64,000 nt of DNA from Pseudomonas viridiflava (GCF_900583165.1 NZ_UTKY01000036.1:1-64000); one strand, 5' to 3'. Counted from the stretch's first letter, positions 28,064 to 38,220 are shown. Program-made: numbers and translations. Notes: generated by a model from the letters alone, not told the origin.

Positions 28064-29617
28064 TTAGGCCTTGCGCACCCGCAAGCACCGCCACAAAGCT
28101 GCAACCATCAACATGCTGACCACCGCCCAACCCCAAGCCTGCTGATTCAACAGACCTTCACGGTAGAGCTGCGGCGCAATCCCGGCCCCGATGATAAAGG
28201 CCAGCAGCGCAATCTCACGACGCGGCCCGGTCACCGGACGTACCAGGTACACCAAGGCCGGCAACACCAGCGCTGCACTCGGGAAGCTGCGATAGCGAGG
28301 GTCAAATACCAACATCAGCATCATCACCGCCCCCGCAAAACCGGCAATCGCCAGCAGCCAGCCTGCCCGTTGTTCCAGCCAGGTGAACGCACGGCCGCGC
28401 CAGTGTTCGCGAGCGCTCAAAGCCAGTGCGCCATGGGCCAGTACCAGCAGGTTAAGTGCGAGCAGCAACCCTGCCCATACCCACTCATCACTAAAGCGCG
28501 CTGTGACACGGGTCAGCTCGGCCCAGGCGCCCATGGAGCATGCAGCCACGGCGCCCAGCAGCGGCAGGGCAATGGCAGCGCGCGTGCCACGGACGCACCC
28601 GCCCAACACCAGGGTGCCCAGCAGGATGATCCCACCGACTCCCAGCCACAGCGGCCAGTACGGCAGGTTGGTCACCGGCCCGGCGAGGATGCCCTTGTCC
28701 TGGCGGTCTGCATCGAACAAGCCCCAGTAACCGCCCACCGCACCTTCGCTGGCGCGCTTCCACGGCTGGTCAAAGGCTTCGATCAAGTTGTAGTGCCAGC
28801 CATTGGCTTCGGCCATGGCCACGAAACCACGCATGAACTTGGCTTCGTTGACGCGGCTGGGCACCGCGGTTTCACGCTGGCGGCCTTCACTGGGCCAGCC
28901 GGTTTCGCCGATCAGGATGTCTTTGGGGGCGAACTTGTTGCCGAAGGTCTGGCGTACATCACCCACGTGCTTGAGGGCCTGGTCGATACTGGACGGGTCG
29001 TCTTCCCAGTATGGCAGCAGGTGGATGGTGAGGAAGTCCACCGCCGGGGCGATTTCGGGGTGTTGCAGCCAGAATTCCCACACGTCTGCGTAGGTCACCG
29101 GCTGCTTGATCTGGCTTTTGACGGTTTGAATCAGCGTCACCAACTGCTTGGCGGTGACTTCTTTGCGCAGCAGCGCCTCGTTGCCGACGATGACCGACGT
29201 GATCACGTCTGGATGGGCGTTGGCCGAGGCTATCAGTTGGTTGACTTCTTTCTCGGTCGCCACCGGGTCACTGCTGACCCAGGCGCCGGCCATGACGGTC
29301 AGGCCGTGTTTGCGCGCCATGTCCGGCAAGGCTTCGAGGCCGGTCATGGAGTAGGTGCGAATGCATTCAAAGCGGGTGGCCAGCAACGCCAGGTCGGCAT
29401 CCATGCGCTCTGGGCGCAGCTTGAGTGGCTGGTCGAAGGGCGATTGGTCTTTATCGAAAGGCGTATAGGACGCGCACTGCATCTTGTGGCTGGCACTGGC
29501 CACATCCGGCAACATCACCGGGCGGCCGAGGCCATACCAGTAGCCGATCATAGCCAGCAGGCCAAGGAGCAAGGCGAAGAAATAGGGTAGGGCAGGGAAG
29601 CGGGCATTCGCAGGCAT
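28064..29617 (-). CDS. GH17-type beta-glucan enzyme with C-terminal membrane domain
   Basis: A 517-aa membrane protein. After an N-terminal anchor (residues about 8-28) comes a glycoside hydrolase family 17 domain with the likely acid/base Glu in VIVGNEALLR and the nucleophile Glu in LIGETGWPSEG. From about residue 290 there are several membrane helices. Relatives are annotated as beta-(1,6) glucan synthase or beta-(1,3) glucosyltransferase (NdvC-like), remodelling periplasmic cyclic or branched glucans. The ATG at 29617 replaces a longer in-frame start. Confidence 0.82.
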   Translation of the reverse strand: MPANARFPALPYFFALLLGLLAMIGYWYGLGRPVMLPDVASASHKMQCASYTPFDKDQSPFDQPLKLRPERMDADLALLATRFECIRTYSMTGLEALPDMARKHGLTVMAGAWVSSDPVATEKEVNQLIASANAHPDVITSVIVGNEALLRKEVTAKQLVTLIQTVKSQIKQPVTYADVWEFWLQHPEIAPAVDFLTIHLLPYWEDDPSSIDQALKHVGDVRQTFGNKFAPKDILIGETGWPSEGRQRETAVPSRVNEAKFMRGFVAMAEANGWHYNLIEAFDQPWKRASEGAVGGYWGLFDADRQDKGILAGPVTNLPYWPLWLGVGGIILLGTLVLGGCVRGTRAAIALPLLGAVAACSMGAWAELTRVTARFSDEWVWAGLLLALNLLVLAHGALALSAREHWRGRAFTWLEQRAGWLLAIAGFAGAVMMLMLVFDPRYRSFPSAALVLPALVYLVRPVTGPRREIALLAFIIGAGIAPQLYREGLLNQQAWGWAVVSMLMVAALWRCLRVRKA

Positions 29618-29949
29618 GGTCAGCTTATCTGGGGGAGCAAAGGCGCGCATCTTACCCGTAATTCACCCGTCCCAGTTGGGCTGCATAATTTTGACATGCA
29701 AAGTTCGGGCGGGATTTTGACGTCAAGTCCTACAAACCCTTCTACTGGCGTTGTGATGTCGTTTACGGCTTGTATGAGGTCGCTGACAGAGCAGGTCGAA
29801 GGCGGCGTCAGGTTGATGATCAAGGCGTCAGCACTCCACTGATGGCATTGCAGCCGGATCGATGCGCGTGAAGGGGGCGCGGTGCACCATATAACAACAG
29901 GTTGACGTCGCTCGGCATCCGTCGGGCGCAGCACTTTCGGGGAAGTACG
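29618..29949. other. 332-bp divergent intergenic region
   Basis: The gap between the GH17 gene (-) and the betaine binding protein (+) holds TTGACA at 29691-29696 without a convincing -10, and a 10-bp palindrome TTGACGTCAA at 29717-29726. I see no gene in it. Confidence 0.5.
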
Positions 29950-30801
29950 ATGAAGATGCGACGACTCTTGGGCGCAGCTGCCACTCTGGTAGTTGCGATG
30001 AGCTCCACACTGGCCAGCGCCGACAGCAAAACCCTGAGCATCGGCTATGTAGATGGCTGGTCCGACAGCGTGGCCACCACCCACGTGGCGGCAGAGGTGA
30101 TCAAACAAAAGCTCGGTTATGACGTCAAGCTGCAAGCGGTAGCCACCGGGATCATGTGGCAAGGCGTGGCCACCGGCAAACTCGATGCCATGCTCTCGGC
30201 CTGGCTGCCCGTGACCCACGGCGAATACTGGACCAAGAACAAAGACAAGGTGGTCGACTACGGCCCCAACTTCAAGGATGCGAAAATCGGCCTGATCGTG
30301 CCGGAGTACGTGAAAGCCAAGTCCATCGAAGACCTCAAGACCGACACCACCTTCAAGAACAAAATCGTCGGCATCGACGCAGGTTCGGGCGTGATGCTCA
30401 AGACCGACGAAGCCATCAAGGCATACGGCCTTGATTACAAGCTGCAAGCCAGTTCTGGCGCCGCGATGATCGCCGAACTGACCCGTGCCGAAGACAAGCA
30501 GGAATCCATTGCCGTCACCGGTTGGGTGCCACACTGGATGTTCGCCAAGTGGAAACTGCGTTTCCTGGAAGATCCAAAAGGGATTTATGGTGCTGCTGAA
30601 ACCGTTAACAGCATCGGCAGCAAAGGCCTGGAGAAGAAAGCGCCGGAAGTCGCGGCCTTCCTGAAGAAATTCCAGTGGGCCTCTAAGGATGAGATCGGCG
30701 AAGTCATGCTGGCGATCCAAGAGGGTGCCAAGCCGGATGCGGCGGCCAAGGATTGGGTGGCCAAGCACCCAGAGCGTGTAGCTGAGTGGACCGGTAAGTA
30801 A
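29950..30801 (+). CDS. Glycine betaine/choline-type ABC substrate-binding protein
   Basis: A 283-aa OpuAC-family periplasmic protein with a signal peptide (cleavage after LASA, about residue 24). Family segments are LSIGYVDGWSDSVATTHVAAE, WQGVATGKLDAMLSAWLPVT, IGIDAGSGVMLKTDEA and VTGWVPHWMFAKWKLRFLEDP, the last carrying aromatic residues suited to a quaternary ammonium cage. No permease or ATPase is adjacent. Pseudomonas uses several orphan binding proteins (CbcX, CaiX, BetX) with one CbcWV transporter, so this is plausibly one of them. Which of the three cannot be decided here. Confidence 0.87.
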   Translation: MKMRRLLGAAATLVVAMSSTLASADSKTLSIGYVDGWSDSVATTHVAAEVIKQKLGYDVKLQAVATGIMWQGVATGKLDAMLSAWLPVTHGEYWTKNKDKVVDYGPNFKDAKIGLIVPEYVKAKSIEDLKTDTTFKNKIVGIDAGSGVMLKTDEAIKAYGLDYKLQASSGAAMIAELTRAEDKQESIAVTGWVPHWMFAKWKLRFLEDPKGIYGAAETVNSIGSKGLEKKAPEVAAFLKKFQWASKDEIGEVMLAIQEGAKPDAAAKDWVAKHPERVAEWTGK

Positions 30802-30819
30802 GACTGTAGCTGTAACCCC

Positions 30820-30908
30820 TGTGGGAGGGGGCTTGCCCCCGATGAGGGAGTGTCAGTTGAAGCATTCATGACTGACACTCCGCCATCGGGGGCAAGCCCC
30901 CTTCCACA
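30820..30908. repeat. REPIN with long extra inner stem
   Basis: Inverted REP ends plus an internal perfect 11-bp arm pair (GGAGTGTCAGT and ACTGACACTCC). It follows the betaine binding protein gene. Confidence 0.85.
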
Positions 30909-31058
30909 TTGATTTCATATCCAGTAAATCTTCCAGTGGTCCCTCAATCCCTCGCTACACTCGATCTAAGACTAAGGTCGTCTGGAACCTGTCCCGCAGC
31001 CGCATACAGTGGATACGTTCCAAAATAATAAAAAAGCTGTGCTGCGAGGATAAAAACA

Positions 31059-31370
31059 ATGAACGACAGCATTTACCTCTCGATTCAAAACAGCCCGCGC
31101 TTCAAGGAGCTGGTGAGAAAAAGGGAACGATTCGCCTGGATTCTCTCGGCGATCATGCTAGGGCTTTACTCCGCTTTCATCCTGTTGATCGCCTACGGGC
31201 CACAAGTGCTGGGGGCCAAGATCAGCCCCGGTTCCTCGATTACCTGGGGCATTCCCCTGGGCGTCGGACTGATTGTGTCCGCCTTTATTCTGACCGGTAT
31301 CTACGTGCGTCGGGCCAACGGTGAATTTGACGACCTGAACAATGCGATTCTCAAGGAGGCTGCGCAATGA
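31059..31370 (+). CDS. DUF485 membrane protein (YjcH-like)
   Basis: A 103-aa protein with two membrane helices (about residues 26-48 and 58-82) and the DUF485 N-terminus ([20 protein letters not shown]). DUF485 proteins are encoded with ActP-type acetate symporters, as here, where the ATGA overlap couples it to actP. It is thought to be an accessory subunit. GCGAGGA lies upstream of the ATG. Confidence 0.92.
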   Translation: MNDSIYLSIQNSPRFKELVRKRERFAWILSAIMLGLYSAFILLIAYGPQVLGAKISPGSSITWGIPLGVGLIVSAFILTGIYVRRANGEFDDLNNAILKEAAQ

Positions 31371-33025
31371 TCGGTCGTCTATTGGCAATACTCGGCGCTT
31401 CGTTCTTTGCCCCGGCCCTTTGGGCCGCGGACGCATTGACTGGTGAAGTGCACAAGCAACCTCTGAACGTGTCGGCCATCGTGATGTTTGTCGCGTTTGT
31501 CGGCGCCACCTTGTGCATCACTTACTGGGCTTCCAAGCGCAACAAATCGGCCGCCGACTACTATGCGGCCGGCGGCAAGATCACCGGTTTCCAGAACGGC
31601 CTGGCGATTGCCGGCGACTACATGTCGGCGGCGTCCTTCCTGGGGATTTCCGCGCTGGTGTATACCTCCGGTTATGACGGCCTGATCTACTCGATTGGCT
31701 TCCTGGTGGGCTGGCCGATCATTCTGTTCCTGATCGCCGAGCGCCTGCGTAACCTGGGCAAGTACACCTTTGCCGACGTGGCGTCCTACCGCCTCGGGCA
31801 AACCCAGATCCGCAGCCTGTCGGCCTGTGGCTCGCTGGTAGTAGTGGCGTTCTACCTGATTGCGCAGATGGTCGGCGCAGGCAAGTTGATTCAGTTGCTG
31901 TTCGGCCTGGACTACCACGTTGCGGTGATCCTGGTAGGTATCCTGATGTGCCTGTACGTGCTGTTCGGCGGCATGCTGGCGACCACGTGGGTGCAGATCA
32001 TCAAGGCAGTGTTGCTGCTGTCCGGTGCTTCGTTCATGGCGCTGATGGTGATGAAACACGTCAACTTCGACTTCAATGCGCTGTTCGCCGAGGCGATCAA
32101 GGTTCACCCTAAAGGTGAGGCGATCATGAGCCCCGGCGGCTTGGTGAAAGACCCGATTTCGGCGTTCTCCCTCGGGCTTGCACTGATGTTCGGTACCGCT
32201 GGCCTCCCGCATATCCTGATGCGCTTCTTCACCGTCAGCGATGCTAAAGAAGCGCGCAAAAGCGTGTTCTACGCCACGGGTTTCATCGGTTACTTCTACA
32301 TTCTGACCTTTATCATCGGCTTCGGCGCGATCCTGCTGGTCAGCACCAACCCGGCGTTCAAGGATGCGGCAGGCGCCTTGCTCGGTGGTAACAACATGGC
32401 GGCGGTGCACCTGGCCAACGCGGTGGGCGGCAGTATCTTCCTGGGCTTCATCTCGGCTGTTGCGTTCGCCACCATTCTTGCGGTGGTTGCGGGTCTGACC
32501 CTGGCCGGTGCCTCGGCGGTGTCCCATGACCTGTATGCCAGCGTGATCAAGAAAGGCAAGGCCAACGACAAGGACGAGATTCGCGTCTCGAAGATCACCA
32601 CTATTGCCTTGGGCGTACTGGCGATCGGCTTGGGTATCTTGTTCGAAAGCCAGAACATCGCGTTCATGGTTGGCCTGGCGTTCTCCATTGCTGCCAGCTG
32701 TAACTTCCCGGTGTTGCTGCTTTCCATGTACTGGAAAAACCTCACCACCCGTGGCGCCATGATCGGCGGCTGGCTTGGCTTGATCAGTGCCGTTGGCCTG
32801 ATGGTGCTGGGCCCGACCATCTGGGTGTCGATCCTGCATCATGAAAAAGCCATCTTCCCTTACGAGTACCCGGCGCTGTTCTCGATGATCATTGCGTTCG
32901 TCGGCATCTGGTTCTTCTCCATCACCGACAAGTCGGCGGCGGCAGAGAAAGAGCGTGCGCTGTACTTCCCGCAGTTTGTGCGTTCGCAGACTGGCCTGGG
33001 GGCGAGTGGGGCGGTTAATCACTAA
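31367..33025 (+). CDS. actP: Cation/acetate symporter ActP
   Basis: A 552-aa sodium:solute symporter with an N-terminal signal-like segment and about thirteen hydrophobic helices. Family segments are [39 protein letters not shown], and the SSF signature around [20 protein letters not shown]. It imports acetate and other short carboxylates. It is coupled to the DUF485 gene and ends at a terminator; acs is not in the window. Confidence 0.94.
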   Translation: MIGRLLAILGASFFAPALWAADALTGEVHKQPLNVSAIVMFVAFVGATLCITYWASKRNKSAADYYAAGGKITGFQNGLAIAGDYMSAASFLGISALVYTSGYDGLIYSIGFLVGWPIILFLIAERLRNLGKYTFADVASYRLGQTQIRSLSACGSLVVVAFYLIAQMVGAGKLIQLLFGLDYHVAVILVGILMCLYVLFGGMLATTWVQIIKAVLLLSGASFMALMVMKHVNFDFNALFAEAIKVHPKGEAIMSPGGLVKDPISAFSLGLALMFGTAGLPHILMRFFTVSDAKEARKSVFYATGFIGYFYILTFIIGFGAILLVSTNPAFKDAAGALLGGNNMAAVHLANAVGGSIFLGFISAVAFATILAVVAGLTLAGASAVSHDLYASVIKKGKANDKDEIRVSKITTIALGVLAIGLGILFESQNIAFMVGLAFSIAASCNFPVLLLSMYWKNLTTRGAMIGGWLGLISAVGLMVLGPTIWVSILHHEKAIFPYEYPALFSMIIAFVGIWFFSITDKSAAAEKERALYFPQFVRSQTGLGASGAVNH

Positions 33026-33044
33026 GGTTGTAGTTGGGTAAGAA

Positions 33045-33077
33045 ATGCCCCGGTCGAAAGGCCGGGGTATTTTTTTG
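33045..33077 (+). terminator. Terminator after actP
   Basis: The hairpin ATGCCCCGG-TCGAAAG-GCCGGGGTAT, followed by seven T, begins 20 nt after the actP stop. Confidence 0.9.
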
Positions 33078-33109
33078 TCTGGGGGTTATGGGGTGGCTGG
33101 TCTATTGCT

Positions 33110-33198
33110 ATCGGGGGCAAGCCCCCTCCCACATTTGACTGTATTCACACATCCAAATGGTAAACACAGTCCAGTGTGGGAGGGGGCTTGCTCCCGAT
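33110..33198. repeat. REP pair, outward orientation
   Basis: A REP at 33110-33134 and an inverted one at 33175-33198 (with GCTCCCGAT). The spacer starts with TTTGACTGTATTCACA, also found after the REP at 27968. Confidence 0.8.
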
Positions 33199-33242
33199 GG
33201 CGTCATGTCAGACAAAACAGTTTCCCTAATCCTGCACAAACA

Positions 33243-33272
33243 AAAACGGCCTCCACTAAGGGAGGCCGTTTT
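33243..33272 (-). terminator. Terminator of gltA
   Basis: AAAACGGCCTCC-ACTAAG-GGAGGCCGTTTT, 23 nt beyond the gltA stop on the minus strand. Confidence 0.88.
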
Positions 33273-33294
33273 CAGTTGCAGCTAAGCGTAACGC

Positions 33295-34584
33295 TTACTT
33301 GCGATCTTCCAGCTTGGTAATGTCACGCGACTCGTAGCCGGTGTACAGCTGGCGCGGGCGGCCAATCTTGTACGGGCTGGAGAGCATTTCTTTCCAGTGG
33401 GAGATCCAGCCCACGGTCCGCGCCAGGGCGAAGATCACGGTGAACATGCTGGTTGGAATGCCGATCGCCTTGAGGATGATCCCCGAGTAGAAGTCGACGT
33501 TCGGGTACAGCGAGCGTTCGATGAAGTACGGGTCGGTCAGGGCGATCTCTTCCAGGCGCATGGCCAGTTCGAGTTGCGGATCGTTCTTGATGCCCAGTTC
33601 CTTCAACACTTCGTCGCAGGTCTTCTTCATGACGGTGGCGCGCGGGTCGCGGTTCTTGTAGACCCGGTGACCGAAGCCCATCAGCTTGAACGGATCGTTC
33701 TTGTCCTTGGCCTTGGCGATGAACTTGTCGATGTTCGAGACATCGCCGATTTCATCAAGCATGGTCAATACGGCTTCGTTCGCACCGCCGTGGGCAGGGC
33801 CCCACAGTGCGGCGATACCGGCGGCGATACAGGCGAACGGGTTGGCACCCGAAGAGCCCGCCAGGCGTACGGTAGAGGTCGAGGCGTTCTGTTCGTGGTC
33901 GGCGTGAAGGATAAAGATCTTGTCCATCGCAGCGGCCAGCACCGGGCTGATCGGTTTGATCTCGCACGGCGTGTTGAACATCATGTGCAGGAAGTTTTCC
34001 GCGTACGTCAGGTCGTTGCGCGGGTACATCATGGGTTGGCCCATGGAGTACTTGTAAACCATTGCGGCCAGGGTCGGCATCTTGGCAACCAGGCGGATCG
34101 CGGAGATTTCGCGATGCTGCGGGTTATTGATGTCGAGGGAGTCGTGATAGAAGGCCGACAGGGCGCCGACCACGCCGCACATGACGGCCATCGGGTGGGC
34201 GTCGCGACGGAAGCCGTTGAAGAAAGTCTTCAACTGCTCGTGAACCATGGTGTGGTTCTTCACGGTGCTGACGAACTGGGCTTTCTGCTCGGCTGTTGGC
34301 AATTCGCCATTTAGCAGTAGGTAGCAGGTTTCCAGGTAGTCCGATTGCTCGGCCAGTTGTTCGATCGGGTAGCCGCGGTGAAGCAGGATGCCATTGTCGC
34401 CATCGATATAGGTGATCTTCGACTCGCAAGAGGCGGTCGACATGAAGCCTGGGTCGAAAGTGAAACGGCCCGTGGCCGTCAGGCCCCGTACGTCGATAAC
34501 ATCGGGACCAACGGTGCCGGTTAAAATGGGCAGCTCGACGGGGGCTGCGCCCTCGATGATCAACTGCGCTTTTTTGTCAGCCAT
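33295..34584 (-). CDS. gltA: Citrate synthase GltA
   Basis: A 429-aa type II hexameric-type citrate synthase condensing acetyl-CoA and oxaloacetate. Visible family segments are [40 protein letters not shown] (catalytic His), [31 protein letters not shown] and the C-terminal [20 protein letters not shown]. The ATG at 34584 has AGGAGGC upstream. It is divergent from sdhCDAB with a readable promoter at 34643-34670. Confidence 0.97.
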   Translation of the reverse strand: MADKKAQLIIEGAAPVELPILTGTVGPDVIDVRGLTATGRFTFDPGFMSTASCESKITYIDGDNGILLHRGYPIEQLAEQSDYLETCYLLLNGELPTAEQKAQFVSTVKNHTMVHEQLKTFFNGFRRDAHPMAVMCGVVGALSAFYHDSLDINNPQHREISAIRLVAKMPTLAAMVYKYSMGQPMMYPRNDLTYAENFLHMMFNTPCEIKPISPVLAAAMDKIFILHADHEQNASTSTVRLAGSSGANPFACIAAGIAALWGPAHGGANEAVLTMLDEIGDVSNIDKFIAKAKDKNDPFKLMGFGHRVYKNRDPRATVMKKTCDEVLKELGIKNDPQLELAMRLEEIALTDPYFIERSLYPNVDFYSGIILKAIGIPTSMFTVIFALARTVGWISHWKEMLSSPYKIGRPRQLYTGYESRDITKLEDRK

Positions 34585-34642
34585 GTGGCCTCCTATTTAT
34601 GCTTCAAATCATCAGACAGACCCCCCACGCAGGGCCCGCACC

Positions 34643-34670
34643 ACTATATTGATATAAATCCAGATGTCAA
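34643..34670 (-). promoter_or_regulatory. Sigma-70 promoter of gltA
   Basis: On the minus strand TTGACA (34665-34670), a 16-bp spacer and TATAGT (34643-34648). The predicted start of transcription is near 34636, giving a leader of about 50 nt. Confidence 0.65.
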
Positions 34671-34784
34671 TTTGCCTAAAGTCTTGCGCCAGAAGGCTTT
34701 AACCGTACTTTTTCCTCGAAATTGACTGCCATTTACGCCTTTTATCTCGCCAGCGCAATCCGCTATTAGGGTGAGGCAGGCGCG

Positions 34785-34813
34785 TTGTCATTAGTAACCT
34801 AACTGTCTATACT
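34785..34813 (+). promoter_or_regulatory. Sigma-70 promoter of sdhCDAB
   Basis: TTGTCA (34785-34790), a 17-bp spacer and TATACT (34808-34813). The predicted start near 34820 gives a leader of about 130 nt that can fold. The rest of the 364-bp gltA/sdhC gap shows no gene. Confidence 0.6.
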
Positions 34814-34948
34814 CGGCCACCGACCGCCAAGGGCTTTTGGGCTTGCTTTCATTGGGGGTCGCACTCCCTGGGTGGTGCTACCTGACCAGTGCACTCCCCT
34901 ACAACTTTGCCCTGATTGTTAGGGGCTCTTCAGTGTGAAAAAAAAGCC

Positions 34949-35326
34949 GTGAAGAATAGCCAACGACCTGTAAACCTAGACCTAAGGACCATCAAACTCC
35001 CCATCACCGGCGTTACGTCGTTCCTGCACCGTGTTTCCGGCATCATCCTGTTCCTGGGCTTGGGCATCATGCTTTACGCATTGAGCAAATCCCTGGGTTC
35101 CGAGGAAGGTTACGCCGAGGTGAAGGCATGCTTGACCAGCCCGCTGGCCAAGTTCGTAGCATGGGGCCTCCTGTCCGCTCTGCTGTATCACCTGGTAGCC
35201 GGTGTGCGCCACTTGATCATGGATGCGGGGATCGGTGAGACGCTGGAAGGCGGCCGCCTGGGCTCGAAAATCATCATCGCCATTTCCGTGGTGCTGATCG
35301 TTCTGGCAGGAGTTTGGATATGGTAA
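34949..35326 (+). CDS. sdhC: Succinate dehydrogenase cytochrome b556 subunit SdhC
   Basis: A 125-aa membrane anchor with three helices, carrying the family N-terminus SQRPVNLDLRTIKLPIT, the quinone/heme region SFLHRVSGIILF and the heme-ligand segment LYHLVAGVRHLIMD. I place the start at GTG 34949. The run of eight A just upstream makes a GTG at 34935 out of frame, and an in-frame TTG exists at 34916, so the exact N-terminus is uncertain. It is the first gene of sdhCDAB and overlaps sdhD. Confidence 0.9.
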   Translation: MKNSQRPVNLDLRTIKLPITGVTSFLHRVSGIILFLGLGIMLYALSKSLGSEEGYAEVKACLTSPLAKFVAWGLLSALLYHLVAGVRHLIMDAGIGETLEGGRLGSKIIIAISVVLIVLAGVWIW

Positions 35327-35688
35327 CCAGCGTTACGAACCTTTCGCGTTCGGGCCTCTATGACTGGATGGCGCAGCGTGTGTCTGCGGTCGTTCTCGCG
35401 GCTTATTTCATTTTCCTGATCGGATACCTCGTCGCAAACCCGGGCATCGGCTATGAGCAATGGCACGGCCTGTTTGCCCACAATGCGATGCGAATCTTCA
35501 GTCTGCTGGCCCTTGTAGCCCTGGGCGCACACGCCTGGGTTGGCATGTGGACCATCGCGACCGACTACCTGACGCCGATGGCGCTGGGCAAGTCCGCGAC
35601 GGCAGTACGTTTTCTCTTCCAGGCAGTCTGCGGCGTCGCGATGTTCGCTTACTTCGTCTGGGGTGTGCAGATTCTTTGGGGTATCTGA
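35320..35688 (+). CDS. sdhD: Succinate dehydrogenase membrane anchor SdhD
   Basis: A 122-aa three-helix membrane anchor of complex II. Family segments are GLYDWMAQRVSAVVLAAY, the heme/quinone region LGAHAWVGMWTIATDYL and the third helix. The ATG at 35320 overlaps the sdhC stop by 7 nt. sdhA starts 3 nt after its stop. Confidence 0.93.
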   Translation: MVTSVTNLSRSGLYDWMAQRVSAVVLAAYFIFLIGYLVANPGIGYEQWHGLFAHNAMRIFSLLALVALGAHAWVGMWTIATDYLTPMALGKSATAVRFLFQAVCGVAMFAYFVWGVQILWGI

Positions 35689-35691
35689 TTC

Positions 35692-37464
35692 ATGGCTAAC
35701 ATTCCAACTATTTCATTCGACGCCATCATTATTGGTGGCGGCGGTGCTGGCATGCGCGCTGCATTGCAGCTGGCCCAGGGCGGTCACAAGACTGCCGTGA
35801 TCACCAAGGTGTTCCCGACTCGTTCCCACACCGTATCGGCCCAGGGTGGCATTACCTGCGCCATCGCCTCCGCCGATCCGAACGATGACTGGCGCTGGCA
35901 CATGTACGATACCGTCAAGGGTTCCGACTATATCGGTGACCAGGACGCTATCGAATACATGTGTCAGGAAGGCCCGGCTGCGGTGTTCGAGCTGGACCAC
36001 ATGGGTCTGCCGTTCTCCCGTACCGAGCAAGGTCGTATCTACCAGCGTCCATTCGGCGGCCAGTCGAAGGATTACGGTAAAGGCGGGCAGGCTGCCCGTA
36101 CCTGCGCCGCGTCCGACCGTACCGGTCACGCACTGCTGCACACCCTTTACCAGGGCAACCTGAAAGCCGGTACCACGTTCCTGAACGAGTACTACGCTGT
36201 CGACCTGGTGAAGAACGCGCAAGGCGAGTTCGTCGGTGTGATCGCTATCTGCATCGAAACCGGTGAAACCACCTACATCCGCGCCAAAGCCACCGTGCTG
36301 GCGACCGGCGGTGCAGGCCGTATCTACGCGTCGACTACCAATGCCCTGATCAACACCGGTGACGGCGTCGGCATGGCCCTGCGTGCTGGCGTTCCGGTGC
36401 AAGACATTGAAATGTGGCAGTTCCACCCAACCGGCATCGCCGGCGCTGGTGTACTGGTTACCGAAGGTTGCCGTGGTGAAGGCGGTTACCTGATCAACAA
36501 GCACGGCGAGCGTTTTATGGAGCGTTATGCTCCGAACGCGAAAGACCTGGCTGGCCGTGACGTAGTTGCTCGTTCGATGGTTAAAGAGATCATCGCCGGC
36601 AACGGCTGTGGCCCGAACGGCGACCACGTGATGCTCAAGCTCGATCACCTGGGCGAAGAAGTGCTGCACAGCCGCCTGCCAGGTATCTGCGAACTGTCCA
36701 AGACCTTTGCTCACGTTGACCCGGTATTGGCGCCAGTTCCGGTCGTTCCGACTTGCCACTATATGATGGGCGGCGTGCCGACCAACATTCATGGTCAGGC
36801 CATCACCCAGAACGCTGAAGGCGTGGACGAAATCATCCACGGTCTGTTCGCAGTAGGCGAAGTGGCTTGCGTATCGGTCCACGGTGCCAACCGTTTGGGC
36901 GGCAACTCGCTGCTCGACCTGGTGGTGTTCGGCCGCGCTGCTGGCCTGCACCTGGAAAAGGCGCTGACCGACGGCATCGAATACGATGACGCCACCGACG
37001 CCAACATCGAAGCTGCCCTGGCACGCCTGAACGCGCTGAACGAGCGCACTGATGGCGAAGACGTAGCTACCCTGCGCCGCGAGCTGCAAAGCTGCATGCA
37101 GAACTACTTCGGTGTATTCCGTACCGGCGAATACATGCAGAAGGGTATCGCCCAGCTGGCCGATCTGCGTACGCGCATCGCCAACGTCAAGATCAACGAT
37201 AAGAGCCAGGCGTTCAACACCGCTCGTATCGAAGCCCTTGAGCTGCAAAACCTGCTGGAAGTGGCTGAAGCGACTGCAATCGCCGCCGAGGTTCGTAAAG
37301 AATCCCGTGGTGCCCACGCCCGTGAAGACTTTGAAGACCGCGACGACGAAAACTGGTTGTGCCACACCCTGTACTTCCCGGGTGACAAGCGCGTAACCAA
37401 GCGTGCCGTGAACTTCTCGCCGAAGACGGTGCCGACGTTTGAACCGAAGATTCGGACTTACTAA
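35692..37464 (+). CDS. sdhA: Succinate dehydrogenase flavoprotein SdhA
   Basis: A 590-aa flavoprotein subunit oxidising succinate to fumarate. It shows the FAD fold [20 protein letters not shown], the flavin-attaching region [21 protein letters not shown], the active-site [20 protein letters not shown], and [14 protein letters not shown], with [20 protein letters not shown] near residue 400. Length and motifs are normal for the family. It is cotranscribed with sdhCD and sdhB. Confidence 0.97.
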   Translation: MANIPTISFDAIIIGGGGAGMRAALQLAQGGHKTAVITKVFPTRSHTVSAQGGITCAIASADPNDDWRWHMYDTVKGSDYIGDQDAIEYMCQEGPAAVFELDHMGLPFSRTEQGRIYQRPFGGQSKDYGKGGQAARTCAASDRTGHALLHTLYQGNLKAGTTFLNEYYAVDLVKNAQGEFVGVIAICIETGETTYIRAKATVLATGGAGRIYASTTNALINTGDGVGMALRAGVPVQDIEMWQFHPTGIAGAGVLVTEGCRGEGGYLINKHGERFMERYAPNAKDLAGRDVVARSMVKEIIAGNGCGPNGDHVMLKLDHLGEEVLHSRLPGICELSKTFAHVDPVLAPVPVVPTCHYMMGGVPTNIHGQAITQNAEGVDEIIHGLFAVGEVACVSVHGANRLGGNSLLDLVVFGRAAGLHLEKALTDGIEYDDATDANIEAALARLNALNERTDGEDVATLRRELQSCMQNYFGVFRTGEYMQKGIAQLADLRTRIANVKINDKSQAFNTARIEALELQNLLEVAEATAIAAEVRKESRGAHAREDFEDRDDENWLCHTLYFPGDKRVTKRAVNFSPKTVPTFEPKIRTY

Positions 37465-37475
37465 GGGTGGCTGCC

Positions 37476-38180
37476 ATGTTGAAAGTCAGTGTTTATCGCT
37501 ACAACCCTGATCAGGACGCTGCGCCGTTCATGCAGGAGTTCCAGGTCGATACCGGTGGTAAAGACCTGATGGTGCTGGATGTATTGGCACTGATCAAAGA
37601 GCAGGATGAAGGTTTCTCTTATCGTCGCTCTTGCCGTGAAGGTGTGTGCGGTTCCGACGGCATGAACATCAACGGCAAAAACGGCCTGGCGTGCATCACG
37701 CCGCTGTCTGCCGTGGTTAAAGGCAACAAGCTGATCGTTCGTCCGCTGCCAGGTTTGCCGGTTATCCGTGACCTGGTCGTCGATATGAGCATCTTCTACA
37801 AGCAATACGAGAAAGTTAAGCCGTTCCTGCAGAACGACACGCCGGCTCCGGCCATCGAGCGTCTGCAGTCCCCGGAAGAGCGTGAGAAACTTGACGGTCT
37901 GTACGAGTGCATCCTGTGTGCTTGCTGCTCGACCTCTTGCCCGTCCTTCTGGTGGAACCCGGACAAGTTCCTGGGCCCAGCTGCCCTGCTGCAAGCGTAT
38001 CGCTTCCTGGCAGACAGCCGTGACACCAAGACATCCGAGCGTCTGGCTTCGCTGGATGACCCGTTCAGCGTATTCCGCTGCCGGGGCATCATGAACTGCG
38101 TCAACGTATGTCCCAAAGGCCTGAACCCGACTAAGGCCATTGGTCACATCCGTAACATGCTGCTGCAAAACGGCGTGTAA
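37476..38180 (+). CDS. sdhB: Succinate dehydrogenase iron-sulfur protein SdhB
   Basis: A 234-aa iron-sulfur subunit. The N-terminal [2Fe-2S] ligands lie in SCREGVCGSDGMNINGKNGLAC, and the C-terminal [4Fe-4S]/[3Fe-4S] ligands in CILCACCSTSCPSFWW and CRGIMNCVNVCPKGLNPTKA (each seen as CxxCxxxCP patterns). I chose the ATG at 37476 (MLKVSVYRYNPD) over an in-frame start 9 nt earlier. A terminator 40 nt downstream separates it from sucA. Confidence 0.96.
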   Translation: MLKVSVYRYNPDQDAAPFMQEFQVDTGGKDLMVLDVLALIKEQDEGFSYRRSCREGVCGSDGMNINGKNGLACITPLSAVVKGNKLIVRPLPGLPVIRDLVVDMSIFYKQYEKVKPFLQNDTPAPAIERLQSPEEREKLDGLYECILCACCSTSCPSFWWNPDKFLGPAALLQAYRFLADSRDTKTSERLASLDDPFSVFRCRGIMNCVNVCPKGLNPTKAIGHIRNMLLQNGV

Positions 38181-38220
38181 CGACGTTGTAGTAAAAGCAG
38201 GACCGTTGTGCCCGTAAATG

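Noticed and set aside
29620..30768. 382-aa minus-strand frame across the betaine binding protein
   Set aside because: It is antisense to a clear OpuAC gene; its last part (29680-29830) looked weakly protein-like but has no start, motif or partner.
31379..33022. 547-aa minus-strand frame opposite actP
   Set aside because: Very rich in His/Gln/Arg/Asp, typical of the reverse of a membrane protein gene.
35713..37365. 550-aa minus-strand frame opposite sdhA
   Set aside because: Antisense shadow; sdhA is unambiguous.
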